NCBI RefSeq assembly: GCF_000003195.3
Contig: NC_012878.2
Coordinates: 52,204,629-52,268,628, forward strand
DNA: 64,000 nt
DNA from: Sorghum bicolor
Taxonomy: Eukaryota; Streptophyta; Magnoliopsida; Poales; Poaceae
Direction: 5' to 3'
The position numbers and the translations under genes were made by a program. Shown piece after piece: positions 42,661 through 54,257 of this stretch; within the stretch, counting starts at the first letter, position 1; every line of letters starts with the position of its first letter. The notes below the pieces were generated by a model. That model saw nothing but the letters and a program-made list of their open reading frames with translations. It did no database searches and was not told the DNA's origin.

Positions 42661-45600
42661 TAGCGCTGCCACAAATACAATACTTCGAGAGACAAAATAT
42701 TTTCAGACATTGTAGAAAAAAACTGAAAATATTACCACGATTGTTGGTCGCAACGGCCATATTGTAGGCTCCGGTCGAGCCGTGGTCGTACTCCCTAATA
42801 ATACTAGCATCTTCATAGAAGAAGCATTTTTGTACCCGGGAGCTGTACGTACTCTCCTCACATTCAAAGATATACGCCGTAGTGGCTATCATATTACAAC
42901 TGCTAGCGAAAATGATGCTGAATATCTTTATATCACGGCAGCAGACGAATGTGGGACAAAAGTGGTAGAGAAAGCGCTGGGCACCTCCTCTGGAATTTAC
43001 TACACAAAAATTAAACCACCTCGAGAATATGTTGCGATGTCTACTATATTTAAGAATCCTGAGTCTTTTACGATCTGGCATGAAAGACTCGGACACCCTG
43101 GGTTAAGAATGATGCGGAACATCATAAAAGGATCTGCTGGTCATGGCATTAAAACCACACAAATTCCTAAAGAATTTCTATGTGTGTCTTGTGCTAAAGG
43201 AAAATTAATAACTAAGCCCTCTTACCTGAAGTTAAGTGTCGAGTCCCTAGGATTTCTAGAGAGAATCCAAGGTGACATATGTGGTCCGATTCACCCCTTG
43301 TCGGGTCCCTTTAGATACTTTATGGTGCTTATAGATGCTTCTACTCGGTGGAGCCACGTATGCCTGTTGTCTACGCGGAACCATGCTTCTGCAAAACTTA
43401 TTGCCCAAATCATCCGATTGCGTGCTAGCTTCCCGGAGAACCGCATAAAATCAATCAGGATGGATAATGCTGGAGAGTTCACCTCAAAAGCATTTAATGA
43501 TTATTGTCTTGCTTTGGGCATAAACGTAGAGCATTCTGTGCCCCATGTGCATACACAAAACGGGCTTGCTGAATCTTTAATAAAAAGAATAAAATTAATT
43601 GCCAGACCACTTCTACAAGATAGCAGACTTCCCACCAGTTGTTGGGGACACGCAGTGCTGCACGCTGCTGCCTTAATCCTGTATAGACCATCTGCATCTC
43701 ACTCTGCTTCTCCCCATCAATTAGCGCGTGGTCAACAACCAATGATTTCTCATCTGCGAAAATTCGGCTGTGCTGTATATGTGCCGATATCACCACCCCA
43801 GCGTACGACTATGGGACCTCACCGGAAGTTGGGGATATATGTAGGTTATGACTCTCCGTCCATAATCAAGTATTTAGAGCCTAAAACTGGAGATTTATTT
43901 ACGGCTCGGTACGCTGATAGCATCTTCGATGAAGAGCATTTCCCGGCATTAGGGGGAGGATTATACCTTAATAATAAAGAATGCCGAGAAATAGATTGGA
44001 CGGCCAGCAGCATTCAATCACTTGATCCACGCACTAAAGATACTGAACTTGAAGTTCAAAGAATAATAAACCTGCAACAATTAGCGAATAATCTACCAGA
44101 TGCATTTACTGATATAAGAGGAGTGTCAAAATCGTATATTCCAGCGGCTAATGCACCGGAGAGAGTGGAGATACCCCTAGAGGGCATGAACTCTACCCAA
44201 ATCCCCAATCCTAGGAAAAGGGGGAGAGATCCGGATGACTCAGCACGAGGCAAGCGGGGACGCCCGCAAAGGCAAGTTGCTAGAGAGAATGCATTACACT
44301 CCCTCTCAGTCGTCCCAGCAGCGACACATCCTGAAGATGAAAGTCCAAGTGCAAATGTGCGCATAAATAAAAATAATAGCACGAGGACAACGGAACAAAT
44401 AAGCTCGAGTAATTTGGGAAATCATGACGAGCTAGATGATTCAATTGAAGAAATTGCCATAAATTATGTTGAATCTGGAGAATTATATAACAGAAAGAAT
44501 ACAGATGTCGACATTAATTTCGTCTCTAAGATCGCAGAAGTGATTAATGAGGATCCTGAACCAAAGTCCATGGCAGAGTGCCGGAAGCGCTCAGATTGGG
44601 TCAAATGGAAAGAAGCAATAGAGACGGAATTGCGCTCGCTTTCTAAGAGGCAAGTATTCGGGCCTGTCGCCCGCACGCCCCCCAAAGTATTCCCCGTAGG
44701 ATACAAATGGGTGTTTGTTCGAAAGAGAGATGAGAACAATGTGGTGGTGAGATATAAAGCGAGGCTTGTAGCACAAGGGTTCACGCAGAGACCCGGCATA
44801 GATTATGATGAAACATATTCTCCAGTTATGAGTGGCATAACGTTCCGATATTTAATATCTATGGTAGCAGGCTTAAACTTGAAAATGCAGATGATGGACG
44901 TGGTGACTGCATATCTGTATGGGTCACTAGATTCGGATATATATATGAAAGTCCCAGATGGATTGAAAATTCTGGATTCTAAAACAAATCGCAACATGTA
45001 CAGTGTTAAGTTGCAGAGGGCACTGTATGGACTTAAACAGTCTGGCCGGATGTGGTACAATCGGCTAAGTGATTTCCTCCTGAAGAAGGGATATGTTAAT
45101 GACACCGATTCTCCCTGTGTCTTTATTAGAAAATCTCAGAAGGGTTTTTGTATTATCTCAGTCTATGTTGATGACTTAAATATCATAGGCTATAAAGATG
45201 ATATCGAGGAGGCAAGCGCCTACCTCAAGGCGGAGTTTGAAATGAAAGACTTAGGTAGAACTAAGTTTTGCTTGGGCCTGCAGATCCAGCATCTCCCTGG
45301 AGGAATTTTTGTACACCAATCTACCTACGCGAAAAAGGTTTTAGAAAGATTTAATATGTCAAAGGCTCATCCTGTAAACACCCCGATGGTTGTCAGATCA
45401 CTTGAGGTGGACAAAGACCCATTTAGACCGAGAAGTGATGATGAGAAACCTTTAGGACCTGAAGTTCCCTATTTAAGTGCTGTTGGAGCACTGATGTACC
45501 TCGCGAATTGCACTAGGCCTGATATTGCATTCACAGTGAATTTGCTAGCTCGCCACAGTGCAAACCCAACCAGAAGACATTGGGTAGGCGTTAAGACAAT

Positions 45601-46183
45601 ACTTAGATACTTGAATGGCACCCAAGATCTTGGCCTATATTTCCCGAAGAATAATGACCTAAGATTGGTTGGCTATGCAGATGCTGGATATCTGTCTGAT
45701 CCGCATAATGCAAGATCTCAAACTGGTTTCGTGTTTCTCTGTGGTGGTACGGCTATATCCTGGACGTCTTGCAAACAAACCTTGGTAGCAACGTCTACAA
45801 ACCACTCAGAGATTATTGCGCTATATGAAGCCGCACGTGAATGTGCTTGGCTACGACGTATGACTAACCATATCCAGAAGTCATGTGGTCTTAGTAACAT
45901 TGATACCCCCACTATTATCTATGAGGATAATGCAGCATGTGTTGCACAAATTGAAACGGGCTATATTAAGAATAATATGACTAAGCATATATCTCCAAAA
46001 TTTTTCTATACTCACGAACTCCAGAAGCAGGGTGAGGTGAATATCTTGAAAGTCCAGTCATGTGACAATCTAGCAGATTTGTTTACTAAGTCTTTACCAT
46101 CTACTACGTTCAGAAAATGTATCCATGATATTGGTCTAAGACGACTGAGAGACCTACAGTGTTCAGGGGGAGATCGCCCTTAA
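42651..46183 (+). CDS. Copia protease remnant and intact pol
   Basis: The protease motif CLVDSAATNTILRE is in frame with pol but is followed by a TAG at 42713-42715. The open frame 42782-46183 (1133 residues) then covers the pre-integrase HHCC (WHERLGHPGLRMM, CVSCAKGKL), integrase core (GDICGPIHP, RMDNAGEF, NGLAESLIKRI), reverse transcriptase (KWVFVRKRDENN, QMMDVVTAYLYGSLD, the catalytic VYVDDLNIIG) and RNase H (GYADAGYLSD, ATSTNHSEIIAL, YEDNAACVAQ, KHISPKFFY). No stop or frameshift is seen in pol. With gag and protease broken, the copy could move only with help from another element. Confidence 0.88.
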
Positions 46184-46437
46184 ATTGCCCTTATTTACTG
46201 GGTCTAGAAGATCCTGAAATTTATAATCTCGAAGATTATAAAATGTCCTGAAGACAACTGTTGTACTCTTTTTTCCATCAATGAGTTTTCCAGATGTTTT
46301 CTCATAATGGTTTTTAATGAGGCAACAAGTGTAATACATCTAGCGGCACAATGTACTCTTTCTCCGTATTTTTCCCACTGGGTTTTTAGGAGTTTTAATG
46401 AGACATGAGTTGATCGCGGTATTCGCCCAAGGGGGAG

Positions 46438-46696
46438 TGTTAGGAAACAATAACCCTAACATAATTGTGGGCTCATACCAAATATACCCCTGAAGGGTTA
46501 AGACTATATAAAGGAACCTGTACCTATCTATAATGAAGAAGAGATACGAGTTCCACAATATTTGCTCTCCTTTGTGTTCGTCTGGTGTGCTATTGGGAAG
46601 GGATACGAGAGATCATCTACAACTTCCTCACGTCTCATCTGCTGCGGGAGGGAAGGGAATCGGATCAGGGATCCAGAATAGCGTCGTTACTTAACA
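46438..46696 (+). repeat. 3' LTR of the second copia
   Basis: Same length as the 5' LTR with two base differences. Preceded by the purine tract AAGGGGGAG. Confidence 0.93.
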
Positions 46697-46826
46697 ATTT
46701 CATTAAGAAGACGGAAAAAACCGGTAGGCACCGGTCAAAGTAAAAAAAACTCCACTCACACACACACACACACTTCTAACAGGAGACAAGGCAACAACTA
46801 AAACCCCTGGTCAATCTAGACACCAC

Positions 46827-48908
46827 CTAAGCGTCTAGGGACAGCGACCGAGCAAGAAGCTCTTGGAGCTTAGAAGCTCCAGCCAGCCCCCAAAAACTGC
46901 AGCCATCAGCTATCACCCGGAGCAGGTCTGGAATGCTAGGCCTAGCATGCTCGAAAATACAAGAGTTTCTGTGTTTCCAAGTTTCCCAAGCTACTAGGAT
47001 AACTAAAGAATTGACCCCCTTTTGCAATTTCTTTGGAACGAGCCGAAGACTTTTCCTCCACCAGCTAGAGAATTTGGTGTCCGAAGTTGAGGGCACAAGA
47101 GCAGGTAAGTGAAGGGCTTGAAGAATTGAAAACCATATTTGCCTGGTGAAAACACACCCCACAAGGATGTGTTGTATGGTTTCTTCCTCTTGATCACAGA
47201 AAGGACAAACCTCGGAATGGGGCAAGCCTCTTTTAGCAAGTCGGTCTGCCGTCCAACATCGATTGTTGATAGCTAACCAAATAAAGAACTTGCACCGTAG
47301 TGGAGCCCAACTCTTCCAAATCTTTTTCCATGGTGCAAATTTGATGGTCCCAACAAAGAAAGCCGCATAAGCCGATTTGCTGGAGTAAGCACCTGACTGA
47401 GTTAATTTCCATCTAAACTGATCAGGTACATCCTGCGGCAAGGTCAAGCCCTCTACTAGATCCCAAATATGGAAATATTCTTCAAAGACTTGGACGGTGC
47501 GTGCCCCCTTGATATCAGCCACCCACCTCTGATTAGTTAGAGCCTCAGCAACTGTCCTTCTGTTGAGAGATCTCTTGGGAATAGCTTTGACCAAATTTGG
47601 GGCAAGATCGCTAATGGTACTTCCATTCAGCCACCTGTCCTTCCAGAATAAAATTGATTCTCCATTACCTACAATACAGTCAACTGCTAGGTGAAACATT
47701 GCTTCTGCACACTGAGGAATTTGAACATGAAAACCAGCCCAAGGTCTTGAGGGATCTGTTTTTTGGGCCCAGAGCCACCGGATCCTTAGGGCCCAGCCAA
47801 GCTTTTCTAAATTATGGATACCCAATCCACCGTACTCAAGCGGGCGTTGAACCCTTTCCCATGAAACTAAACAGTTGCCTCCATTTGCCTGTTCCTGCCC
47901 TTTCCATAAAAAACCTCTCCTCCTTTTATCCACTGCCTTGATTACCCATTTAGAGCAACTCCAACCATTATGCAAATAGACTTGGCATTTATCAAAATGC
48001 ATAAAACTCTAAAAAAAACTCCTCCAATCGTTATGCATTTGGACTTTGCATTTTACATAGCTATGCATTTGGAGGGGGAAACTTGGCATATATGCCAAAG
48101 GAGTCCGGCTATGCAAATAGAGATCACGGGATTCTCGGTTCCACCTCGCGGGCTTTTTTCTTCCCTTCGCGCGGTTTCCCTTCACGCCGCCACCACTTCG
48201 CGCGATAGGAGAAGCATCGCGAGTCCTCCTTCGCCAGCTTCGCGCGCGCGTTTGGACGAAGCAGCGCACAATAGGACGACGCAGCGCGCGATAGGACGAA
48301 TCTACGACACAACGGCTTGACTGATGGCGGCGACCTGCCTTGACGACGAACTGATGTCTGATGGCGGTGACCGGAAACTGATGGGGAACAGGACCTGATG
48401 GAGATCGAGCCAAGGGGCGAACCTGTACGACGACGAACTGATGGCCAACAGACGACGAACTGGTACGGTGAACGGGAACTAACAGAACGGGAGATCGGTA
48501 CTGCGAACGAGAACGACGAACTGCGCAGCTCACGATCGGTACTGTGCGGCTGTTTGGCGCGGGAATTGGTGAACGGGAGACGACGGCGGGCTGTTTGGCG
48601 CGGGACGATTAGCCGCGCAGGAAGGAGTGCCGCGAAACAAAATTTCCTGGAAAAAAAGATGATGGACTTGGCATTTTGCATAACGGTTGGAGATCACCCG
48701 ATTTTAGCCTTGCCATTTTCATTTGGGGGTTTGCAATTTGCATAAAATGCATAACTTCAAATGCATAATGGTTGGAGATGCTCTTAGGGAGATCAAAGGC
48801 AATCATTAGATAAATGGGGGTGGCTGTCATGACCACCCGCACCATAATCAAGCGACCAGCCCTATTCATTAGCTGTGCCTTCCATCCTGGGAGAAGATCA
48901 GCCACAAT
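46827..48908 (-). pseudogene. LINE ORF2 C-terminal fragment
   Basis: The upstream part (48908-48787) encodes LLPGWKAQLMNRAGRL and TPIYLMIAFDLPK. The downstream part (47952-46827) continues WVIKAVDKRRRGFLWKGQ, ERVQRPLEYGGLGIHNL and ALRIRWLW, then the zf-RVT segment (WKKIWKSWAPLRCKFFIW, CPFCDQEEETIQHILVGC). This is the end of a plant L1 reverse-transcriptase protein. The endonuclease and RT catalytic core are missing through 5' truncation. The PIF-like element splits it in the middle without loss of frame apart from the inserted DNA. Confidence 0.88.
47953..48783. mobile_element. PIF/Harbinger-like element (831 bp)
   Basis: The ends are GAGCAACTCCAACCATTATGC and the inverse ending GCATAATGGTTGGAGATGCTC. 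TTA lies on each side (47950-47952 and 48784-48786). AT-rich arms with many TGCATTT words enclose a GC-rich core (about 48130-48600). No transposase is present. ORFs in the core are not recognisable. Confidence 0.78.
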
Positions 48909-48925
48909 CAATCTGTCAGCTATTT

Positions 48926-49863
48926 AGCAGTATTTTTTTCTCATAACAAATCAGCGAACAGTACTTTCAGCCATGACATAGAAACATGAGCTTGTCTGAA
49001 TAGGGTGATAATATGACTGCTGCGTCTCTATACGACTATACCTGTATGGCCATACAATATAATCAGAACAATTGAGTCTATTTGCTTGTCCGAATAGGGT
49101 GATAATGACTGTTGAGTGGACGAACGAAGCCACCGCCTGCTAAATAGCTAGTAGATTCAATAGATAAATTCAACTGAATAGGGCGATAATATGACTGTCG
49201 AGTGGACGAACGAAGCCACCGCCTTGGGTGAGATAGAATGGCTCACGAGGTTTTTGTTGGGTTGCGAAGTACGTTCCTTCAGGATCTCAACTAGTGGTAC
49301 GGTAAAATGGAATGATGGGACCACGAAAATACGGCAATACGCGTAATTATCACGGCCTACAGTAAATATGTTGTGCACGCCCACGATCTTTCTTTTTCCT
49401 ATTACACGGGCATCCAAAGATGGTTACAACTAAAGCAGCTCTTCTCATAGTTCAATACCTAGTCTTAACACAAATTACACAAATTTTATGCCTCCCAATA
49501 CAAATACAGGTATCTGAATGACAGTCAAAAGACCAATCATAAAGTTATTCTTAATAATATACATACAACAACGGCGCTAGCTCACAACCGAAACTATTCC
49601 CAGGGAAGCAATTTACACCTAGCAAAGCTGCCTCATCAGTTCTTGGACCTTCATCAGTTCTTGGACCTACCGGGGGTGACTGGTTACTCTTTAATGGTCA
49701 CCGCAAGGTGTCTCAGTAAATAACTATGACCAAATATGCACCTGTGTCGAAAATGTAGCAACACCTGAGATACTGCAATCATAGCAACATATAGCAATTG
49801 GATGAAAGCATGAGCTTGTACCTCAGGGAAGAGCAGCTGTCGCAGAAAAGGTCCAGATCTTCA
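48926..49863. other. Spacer and NF-YB 3' UTR
   Basis: Between 48990 and 49225 there are three related blocks containing GAATAGGGTGATAAT (or GGGCGATAAT) and ATGACTG. Two of them continue into GAGTGGACGAACGAAGCCACCGCC (from about 49114 and from about 49199). The part next to 49863 should be the NF-YB 3' UTR. Confidence 0.45.
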
Positions 49864-52388
49864 TTAGTTTGAGATATCCCCATTATGGTACTGGAGAAGG
49901 GAAAGAGGACTATCAGCGATCATATGGCTGCAAACCGCAGCATGACCAAAGAAAAAACATTGATAGACGAAAAGAAAAAAACATAACATATGGAGATATC
50001 ATTATGTGTGGAACAAATACTGAAAATTGTTAGTGGGGGCGCCTCAGTAGTCTTTACAGATAAGCAGATGGAGCAATTTGTTGTGGGGGCACCTTGTTAG
50101 TCATTACTCATTAAGCCAGGCAAATGGAACACGTGAACTGATTTTGCAGGTCTGCGATAAATTAAGGATATAATCTGCCAATCCAACATGTTCAAGTTTC
50201 CATCCCAATAAATAAACAACTACAGCACGGACCCAGCTATACATTGTGCTTATAAACACAAATACAGACCAAAATAGCAACTGTCAAGAAAATTTAATGT
50301 CAATCACCTGAGGTTGCATATAACCCATTCCTTGGTTGTATGCTCCTTGTTGGCCCATCTAAAAAGAGCAGAAACAGTTAGCTTCGCAGTGTGATCAAAA
50401 GAATGACAATGAAAAGGCCCAGAAAACTAACCCCTTGTGCAGCTGAGCTACTTCCTCCCACATGACCAAGGGCATCCTTTTTAATTGAGCCATCACCGGT
50501 TTTTGCAGTTAACTTACTATCACCCTGTTGGTTGTCAAAGAATCAAGAGCAGAGTAATGTTCATTATATTATATCTCAGATTCTATAAGCTTGGTAGCTA
50601 AATCATGGATAATAAGAAAAACTACTCCTATACCCTCTAGAAAGAAAAAAAATCAGATCCCTGTAACAAGCATGGTACAGGAGTGGAAACTTGCTAAACA
50701 GTCAGTGAAGCCAAATTCATATCTCTATCAGAATCAGGTGAAGGTCAAATCTATTAGGCAACCATACAGTAGTTTGTATGGTGAAGACCTGGGATTCTGA
50801 TCACATTTATACCCCTTGTACTTTTTCTAATAAAAAGCACGCATGTGAATCATTGTTTCATTTAATTTTTATTGACCTGCCAAGTAGGGAATCAATACAT
50901 GAACTAGCCGAACTAGATTCGTTTACAAGAAGATATCTTCAGTACTCCATGACATTCAGAACCAATTCAACTGTGCACATGTGCTTCAAGTCAGGGTGAA
51001 AACAGGATCAGCTAGCTCAAATTACCAAGACCAATTCTAACAACAAAATTCCACGTTATAAAACATTTGCAGACCAATGTCTTAAAATATGAAAAATGAT
51101 ATAGAGTAGTTCACCATCAGACAAAATTGTATTATGAAATACAACTCAAAGTGCTTAATACCACATACCTCCATCTGCAATCCGCGATGCAATCCACCAG
51201 ACAGAAGGCCAAAAGAGAAACCTCATTAGACAGATGATTCAACCAATAAAATAGGGCATATAAAAAAAATAAACTACATAAAACTCTGGACTGTAAGCAA
51301 GATCGTATATGATCTCGAGTGGAATAGTTTCAGGTATCTTTAGCGTAAAAGTATGTTTTTCAAGTAACTAAAAGCTTGCACTACAGGATGTTCTAATTAC
51401 ACTATTACAGGATCTCTTATGAGTTCCATTTGCATTACATCTAAACTTTTCATCATAGAACAGTCACAGAGGGTTGTGAATAGATATAATATCTTCCCAG
51501 TACGTGTGTTAACTGAGACCTATGTAAGAACAGTAAAGACAGGTTCGATCACTGTTCAGTGTTAAACCTAAGACAAAACTAGTTGGGGGAAAGAAAAGAA
51601 GCTCTTTCTGAATATGTTTACTAGCAGTATTTAATAGTACATAGGAACAGGGGTCAGTTTATATTCCTCAACTAAAGCAGTACAAACATGTACCAGAAAC
51701 ATCAGGAGGGAAGTAGGTAGCTCATTTATCATTTATCGTGCTCATGCCCAACAAGATTATTTAAGTTCAATCAGAGGTACAGTAGAGGTGACAGATTGGT
51801 GATTACACAACATGACCCCCAAATTAACACAAAAGTCCCAACACCTTCATAAGTACAGTACGCACCTCTCTGTACTTCTGCAGGTACACCTTGAGTGGTT
51901 CAATGTAGTCCTCAAACCCCAATGTGGCCATGGCCCACAGCAGGTCGTCGCCGTTGATGGTCTTCCGCTTCTCCCTCTGGCACTTGTCACTCGCTCTGCA
52001 AAGAGCAGACCAAAAACGTGGACGTGGACAAGTCAAAACACAAAACCCCCAAGTCCCCAACCCAAGCTAAAGCCCGAAACGCCACTCCAAATTCCCAACA
52101 AGCCAAGCAAACAGAGGATGAGTCAAGAGTCAGCCGCGGCTGAGGCACTTACTCGCTAGTGATGAAGGAGATGAACTCTGAGACGCACTCCTGCACGGTC
52201 TCCTTGGCGTCCTTGGCGATCTTCCCGTTAGCCGGGATGGCCTTCTTCATGATGCGACTGATGTTGGCGATGGGCAGGAACCTGTCCTGCTCCCTGACGC
52301 TGCCACCGCCTCCACCTCCGCCGCCCCTGGGGCTCCCGCTCTCGTGGCTCCCGCCGCCGCCCCCAGGGCTCGCCGGAGCGTCCGCCAT
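49864..52388 (-). CDS. NF-YB: NF-YB (HAP3) CCAAT-binding factor subunit
   Basis: The six coding exons are 52388-52153, 51995-51866, 51174-51169, 50524-50432, 50358-50308 and 49890-49864. All introns are GT-AG and the product is 180 residues. The Gly-rich N-terminus leads into the histone-fold core [58 protein letters not shown] and [14 protein letters not shown]. Exon 3 is just ATGGAG (Met-Glu). It completes [12 protein letters not shown], the sequence I know from close grass NF-YB2/HAP3A proteins. The tail ends [22 protein letters not shown] pairs with NF-YC and then NF-YA or CO-like proteins to bind CCAAT in the nucleus, with roles in flowering and drought response. A TATA box lies at 52724-52717, and a 5' UTR intron probably spans about 52509-52406. 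Confidence 0.94.
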
Positions 52389-52716
52389 GAGCTCCTCCTG
52401 CACTGCAGGACCACCACCGCAACCGAAACCCTAGATCCATCAGCTCCGTCGCAGCGCGCCGGACCCTAGGGCCCTCGCGGAGGGGTTTCGAGAGGGGAAG
52501 AGGCGTACCTTATATAAGCGCGGGCACGGGCGACGTGGAGGGAGGGGAGAGCGAGGTGGCGAGCGCGCGCGCAGGGGAGAGGGCGGAGGGGGGGCGAAGC
52601 GACCGAGCAGAGAGAGCTGCGGTGAGGGAGGCGAGTGGGAGATCGGACGCTGGAGAAGAGAAGGCGGCCCGCGAGGGTGCGATGCGAGGGAGGAGGTATC
52701 CGGGCCGTTCGTGGAG

Positions 52717-52724
52717 TATTTATA
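52717..52724 (-). promoter_or_regulatory. NF-YB: TATA box of the NF-YB gene
   Basis: TATAAATA on the - strand lies about 330 bp upstream of the ATG, with a GC-rich leader between them. A donor-like AAG|GTACGCC at about 52509 and an acceptor near 52406 indicate a leader intron. Confidence 0.6.
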
Positions 52725-52909
52725 GCACGCCGTGGGGGCTGCCGCGTGGGTGCGAGCGGGAGAACCCGGTGCACCCTGGACCCGGCGCAGGGTAGTTGGT
52801 GTTCAGCGAGGAGAGAGAGAGTCTTCTGGCCTTTTTGGCATGTGCTTTTAGGTGGTTTGTCCTGTTCGCCAATAGGACCGGAGAAGGCTTACCATTCCCC
52901 TGATCTTTA

Positions 52910-53126
52910 GGCCTCGTTTAGTTCTCAAAATTTTTTACTCCGTCATATCAAATCTTGTAGCACATATATGGAGCATTAAATATAGATAAAAAAGATAACT
53001 AATTATATAGTTTATCTGTAATTTACGAGACGAATCTTTTGAGTCTAGTTAGTCTATGATTAGATAATATTTATTAAATAAAAACGAAAGTGCTACAGTA
53101 GTAAAACCTAAAAAATTCACAAGGCC
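52910..53126. mobile_element. Tourist-like MITE upstream of NF-YB
   Basis: It begins GGCCTCGTTTAGTT and ends CACAAGGCC, with TTA on each side (52907-52909 and 53127-53129). It lies within 200 bp of the NF-YB TATA box. Confidence 0.85.
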
Positions 53127-53205
53127 TTAATTGCCGATGCGTGAGTCTAAAAATGGGAAGAAAAAAGTGCTGGCCATGTCATCACATCAAACTGATTTTT
53201 TTTAA

Positions 53206-54257
53206 GAGTAAAATACACTAGCGGCCCTTTAAGTTGTCGCCCTGTGTCACTTTGGTCCATGAACTTGCAAACGCGAAAAAGAGACCCCTAAACTTGTCAG
53301 CATGTGCCACTTTGGCCCATGAACTTGCAAACGCGAAAAAGTGTCCACTGAACTTGTTGATCCGTGCCACTTTGATCCATGAACATGCAAATACGAAAAT
53401 AACACCGGCTGCATGGCACTGTTCTGCCACGTGGCCGCCTCTGGTAGGCCATGCATGGCACCGTTTATGGTGATGATGTCAGCACATCTTTTTAAATTTA
53501 CGAAATTGATATATTTTTATTCGTAGCGACAAATATATCAAATAATATATCAATTTCAATCGCCTCGTCGAGCTCTTTCTAATGGTTTACTCCGTTTTGT
53601 TGTCTGAGATAGTTTTATTTAAACATTTTGTACAGGTTGATATCATCATAAAACATCTATCAATCAATATTCATAATTTTTCAATATTTAATATTTATTT
53701 TGGCCTACAAAAAATTATATTGCGCGATACTGTAGAATTATATGTGACACTGTAGAATTATATTTAACATCTATAATATTGAAAAGTTATGAAAATTGAT
53801 TTATAGATGTTTTATGATGATATCAATCTATACAAAATGTTTAAATAAAACTATTTCAAACAACAAAACGGAGTAAACCATTAGAAATAGCTTGACGAGG
53901 CGATTAAATTTGATATATTATTTGATATATTTGGCGCTACAAATAAAAATATATCAATTTCGTAAATTTAAAAAGAAGTGCTGACATCATCATCATAAAC
54001 GGTGTCATGCATGGCTTACCAGAGGCGGCCACGTGACAGAACAGTGCCATGCAGCCGGTGTTATTTTCGTATTTGCATGTTCATGGATCAAAGTGGCACG
54101 GATCAACAAGTTCAGGGGGCACTTTTTCGTGTTTGCAAGTTCATGGGCCAAGGTGGCACATGCTGACAAGTTTAGGGGTCTCTTTTTCGCGTTTGCAAGT
54201 TCATGGACCAAAGTGGCACAGGGCGACAAGTTAAAGGGCCGCCAGTGTATTTTACTC
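53206..54257. mobile_element. Fold-back element with ~500-bp inverted arms
   Basis: The two halves (53206 to about 53720, and about 53750 to 54257) are inverted copies with scattered differences. They start GAGTAAAATACACT and end with its inverse. An 8-bp duplication TTTTTTAA flanks the element (53198-53205 and 54258-54265). Each arm's outer 190 bp is three tandem 60-bp units containing ACTTTGG.CCATGAACTTGC. Mirror-image ORFs arise only from this structure. The class (hAT by the 8-bp duplication, or Mutator-like by the arm length) is open. Confidence 0.85.

Larger units (their letters stand above)
41527..46696 (+). mobile_element. Ty1/copia element with gutted gag (5.2 kb)
   Basis: Two 259-bp LTRs with TG...CA ends are flanked by the 5-bp duplication ATTTC (41522-41526 and 46697-46701). 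I see two differences between the LTRs (CGGGAGAT/CGAGAGAT and CTGCTGG/CTGCGGG), so it is young. The leader is followed by a truncated gag, a protease remnant with a stop, a long intact pol frame and a polypurine tract (AAGGGGGAG before the 3' LTR). It is inserted in the 3' end of the LINE. Confidence 0.93.
41486..48908 (-). mobile_element. 5'-truncated L1-type LINE, twice interrupted
   Basis: It is flanked by a 17-bp duplication CAATCTGTCAGCTATTT (41469-41485 and 48909-48925). A T-run at 41486-41493 is the poly(A) tail of a minus-strand LINE. The LINE pieces are 41486-41526, 46697-47952 and 48787-48908, about 1.4 kb in all, and hold only the end of ORF2. The copia element and the PIF-like element account for the rest. 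Confidence 0.88.
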
